NCBI GenBank assembly: GCA_031553835.1
Contig: JAVBKX010000004.1
Location: 124,001-188,000 of the forward strand
Reading direction: 5' to 3'
DNA from: JAVBKX01 sp031553835
GTDB taxonomy: Bacteria > Bacteroidota > Bacteroidia > Bacteroidales > Azobacteroidaceae
DNA: 64,000 bases
Position numbers and translations under genes: made by a program. Positions within the stretch are counted from its first letter, which is position 1; each line of letters begins with the position of its first letter. The notes below the pieces were generated by a model. That model was not told the DNA's origin. It searched no databases and saw only the letters and a list, made by a program, of their open reading frames with translations. Shown in pieces: positions 61,744-64,000 of this stretch.

Positions 61744-63789
61744 ATGAAGTATTCCTTATTTTTATCATTAACACTTGCAGCATGTATCTCCTGCGGATGT
61801 CAAAGCAACAAAGACTCCATCGAAGTCGTAAATCGTCCGGATACTAATCAGTCCAATGTTAACTACATTAGCAACCAAACTCCTCTTTTACCGTCAGCTT
61901 TTATAAAATTGCCGGTAGGAAGTATTCAACCAGGCGGTTGGGTGAAAAAATATTTGGAGTTGCAACGTGATGGCCTTACCGGACATTTAAACGAAATCAG
62001 CGCTTGGTTACAAAAAGACGGCAATGCATGGTTAAGTCCCGATGGAAAAGGCGAATATGGCTGGGAAGAAGTTCCGTACTGGCTCAAAGGATACGGCGAT
62101 CTGGCGTATATCCTGAATGACGAAAATATGATCAAAGAAACTAAAATCTGGATTGAAGCGGCTCTTAATAGTCAACGTGAAGATGGTTATTTCGGCCCGT
62201 GGATTGAAAAAAACGGCAAACCCGATTTATGGGGAAATATGATTATGCTCTGGTGTTTGCAATCTTATTATGAATTTTCCAATGATCAACGGGTGATTCC
62301 TTTTATGACAAACTATTTCAAATGGGAAAACAACCTGCCCGACTCGTTGATGCTGAAAGATTATTGGGAAAACAGCCGGGGCGGAGACAACCTTTACAGT
62401 GTGTATTGGCTATACAACATTACCGGAGATAAATTTTTACTTGAATTGGGAGAAAAACTCCATCGTAATACGGCCAATTGGATGCAGGATGATAATCTTC
62501 CCAACTGGCACAATGTAAATATCGCTCAATCTTTCCGCGAACCGGCTACATATTATTTGCAAAGTCACGATGCTGCGCATCTGCAAGCAACTTATAATGA
62601 CCATTTCCTGATTCGCAAACGGTTTGGACAAGTTCCCGGAGGAATGTTCGGCGGTGACGAAAACTCTCGTACAGGATACCACGATCCACGCCAGGGAGTG
62701 GAAACTTGTGGAATGGTAGAACAAATGGCATCCGACGAAATATTGTTGCGCATCACTGGCGATCCTTTTTGGGCCGACCATTGTGAAGAGGTAGCTTTCA
62801 ATACATATCCGGCTGCTGTAATGCCTGATTTCAAATCATTGCGTTACATTACATCCCCTAACATGGTATTATGTGATGATAAAAATCACCATCCCGGCAT
62901 CGATAACGGCGGACCTTTTTTGATTATGAATCCATTTAGCAGTCGTTGCTGCCAGCACAATCATGCTCAAGGTTGGCCTTACTATGCTGAAAATCTATGG
63001 ATGGCTACACCAGACAACGGGTTATTAGCTGCTCTTTACGCCGAAAGCTCGGTAAAGGCAAAAGTAGGAAAAGGCAAAGAAGTTGTTTTAGAACAAACAA
63101 CGCATTATCCTTTCGATGAACAAATCCGTATTGATGTCAAATCAGCCAATAATGTCAATTTTCCCCTTTATTTACGGATTCCTGCATGGTGTGACAATGC
63201 TTCTCTCAGCATCAACGGCGAAAAAACGGATATTAAAGCCCCGGCTTCACAATACATCAAAATTAACAGGACCTGGAAAACCGGCGATTATATCGAGCTC
63301 ATGTTACCTATGCATTTTGATCTGAAAACCTGGGAACAAAATGGCAACAGCATCAGCATGAATTACGGTCCAATCACCTATTCTTTGAAAATACAAGAAG
63401 ATTACCTTCAAAAAGACAGTAAAGAAACTGCTATCGGAGATTCAAAATGGCAACCCAATGCCGATCCCTCCCAATGGCCGTCTTTTGAAATTCATGCGGG
63501 TTCGCCTTGGAATTATGCTTTAATTGTTGACAAAGCTCATCCTGAAAAATCATTCGAAGTGGTAAAAAAAGCCTGGCCACAGGATAATTTCCCATTCACG
63601 CTCCAATCGACTCCGATTGAGATCAAAGCGAAAGGAATACAAATTCCGGAATGGACCATCGACGAACATGGTCTTTGCTCGTTTGTTCCGCAAAGCCCGG
63701 TTACTGTTGCAGGTGAAGAAGAAGATATTACACTGATTCCGATGGGTGCGGCCCGGTTACGGATTGCTGCATTTCCGGTAGCTGAATGA
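61744..63789 (+). CDS. GH127-type beta-L-arabinofuranosidase-like lipoprotein
   Basis: 681 residues. Lipobox SCGC (Cys19 approximately). The alpha/alpha-barrel shows GH127/DUF1680 landmarks: VGSIQPGGWVKKYLELQRDG, YWLKGYGDLAYIL, and the metal-thiolate site built from Glu320 and Cys322 (GVETCGMVEQM) with Cys402 and Cys403 (SRCCQHNHAQ). In this family a zinc-bound Cys is the nucleophile, so all key residues are here. A C-terminal beta-sandwich follows. The enzyme class removes beta-L-arabinofuranose from plant glycans, although many homologues are untested and other sugars are possible. It stands alone, with its own long A/T-rich upstream region and no SusCD pair. Confidence 0.9.
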   Translation: MKYSLFLSLTLAACISCGCQSNKDSIEVVNRPDTNQSNVNYISNQTPLLPSAFIKLPVGSIQPGGWVKKYLELQRDGLTGHLNEISAWLQKDGNAWLSPDGKGEYGWEEVPYWLKGYGDLAYILNDENMIKETKIWIEAALNSQREDGYFGPWIEKNGKPDLWGNMIMLWCLQSYYEFSNDQRVIPFMTNYFKWENNLPDSLMLKDYWENSRGGDNLYSVYWLYNITGDKFLLELGEKLHRNTANWMQDDNLPNWHNVNIAQSFREPATYYLQSHDAAHLQATYNDHFLIRKRFGQVPGGMFGGDENSRTGYHDPRQGVETCGMVEQMASDEILLRITGDPFWADHCEEVAFNTYPAAVMPDFKSLRYITSPNMVLCDDKNHHPGIDNGGPFLIMNPFSSRCCQHNHAQGWPYYAENLWMATPDNGLLAALYAESSVKAKVGKGKEVVLEQTTHYPFDEQIRIDVKSANNVNFPLYLRIPAWCDNASLSINGEKTDIKAPASQYIKINRTWKTGDYIELMLPMHFDLKTWEQNGNSISMNYGPITYSLKIQEDYLQKDSKETAIGDSKWQPNADPSQWPSFEIHAGSPWNYALIVDKAHPEKSFEVVKKAWPQDNFPFTLQSTPIEIKAKGIQIPEWTIDEHGLCSFVPQSPVTVAGEEEDITLIPMGAARLRIAAFPVAE

Positions 63790-63822
63790 GCATAAAGTCG
63801 GAAGTTTCCTGAACCTTTGAAC

Positions 63823-63891
63823 GCAAAGTCACAAAGACGCAAAAAGGCTAAATTTCATCGAAATTTTATTGTTGCATCTTCGTGACTTTGC
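63823..63891. repeat. Dispersed palindromic repeat, family B
   Basis: GCAAAGTCACAAAGACGCAA (63823-63842) and TTGCATCTTCGTGACTTTGC (63872-63891) complement each other at 18 of 20 positions, both differences being transitions. It lies between convergent genes (GH127 and the toxin fragment). A sister copy is at 8333-8401. Confidence 0.8.
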
Positions 63892-63914
63892 TTTTTTAAA
63901 ACAACATATTTCGC

Positions 63915-64000
63915 TTATTTTTCCCCATAATGACTCAATGCTGACAGAACAAGTACCACGATTTCCTCTTCATCAACAGAATATACTAACCGATGTTTTT
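63915..64000 (-). CDS. YoeB/Txe-type RelE-superfamily toxin, C-terminal fragment
   Basis: The last 28 codons of a minus-strand gene that starts right of the window. The peptide reads HRLVYSVDEEEIVVLVLSAL and ends SHYGEK. This is the typical end of YoeB/Txe toxins, which have HRLVY followed by an acidic turn, a beta-strand and a final His-Tyr used in ribosome-dependent mRNA cutting. The His and Tyr are present. An antitoxin gene would be expected just beyond the right edge. It is too short for the subfamily to be certain. Confidence 0.75.
   Translation of the reverse strand, partial: KHRLVYSVDEEEIVVLVLSALSHYGEK

Overview
The window reads as a chromosome segment of a Bacteroidota organism, most likely order Bacteroidales. 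The evidence is two SusC/SusD systems, a hybrid two-component regulator beside one of them, an RprX/RprY-like sensor pair, promoters of the Bacteroides type (TTTG, then TAnnTTTG), and many secreted proteins ending in a type IX secretion (T9SS) sorting domain. Functional T9SS cargo argues for a Porphyromonas-, Paludibacter- or Dysgonomonas-like lineage rather than Bacteroides itself; this placement is inference.

Layout. 1-3880: tail of a polysaccharide utilisation locus (SusC end, SusD, a DUF3863-like secreted protein). 3911-5335: a cut-down IS4-family element and a zeta-type toxin-antitoxin pair. 5384-7079: a tryptophan synthase beta-like gene (trpB2 type) behind a leader peptide with three consecutive Trp codons and an attenuator, then tRNA-Val(GAC). 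7191-13293: a heavy-metal efflux operon (His-rich small protein, adaptor, RND pump, TolC-like channel). 13596-19648: an operon of T9SS cargo with two S74-chaperone proteins, one frameshifted and one with an early stop, a YCF48-like protein and two related surface proteins. 19758-24739: a metal P-type ATPase with a changed DKTGT motif, a TPR protein and the RprXY-like pair. 24909-27962: an ArgE-like deacetylase and an acyl-CoA synthetase. 27963-33378: GH97, GH144-like and a T9SS/InlB-repeat protein. 33499-38006: TerC, an EamA transporter, sialate O-acetylesterase and DUF2461. 38240-42586: a TonB receptor plus a beta-helix lipoprotein. 42650-56686: a complete PUL (hybrid regulator, SusC, SusD, two IPT surface glycan-binding proteins, a GH5_2-like endoglucanase) that probably handles a beta-1,4-glucan. 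56796-61564: a DUF5020/NCS2 purine-uptake pair, a two-gene ABC exporter and a small lipoprotein. 61744-63789: a GH127-like arabinofuranosidase. 63915-64000: the end of a YoeB/RelE-like toxin.

Between these genes lie four families of dispersed palindromic repeats. Several touch gene ends directly, and two encode the signal peptide region of a neighbouring gene. The most notable regulatory find is the WWW leader peptide upstream of trpB2. The most notable protein anomalies are DKTRT in the P-type ATPase and the two disrupted S74/T9SS genes.
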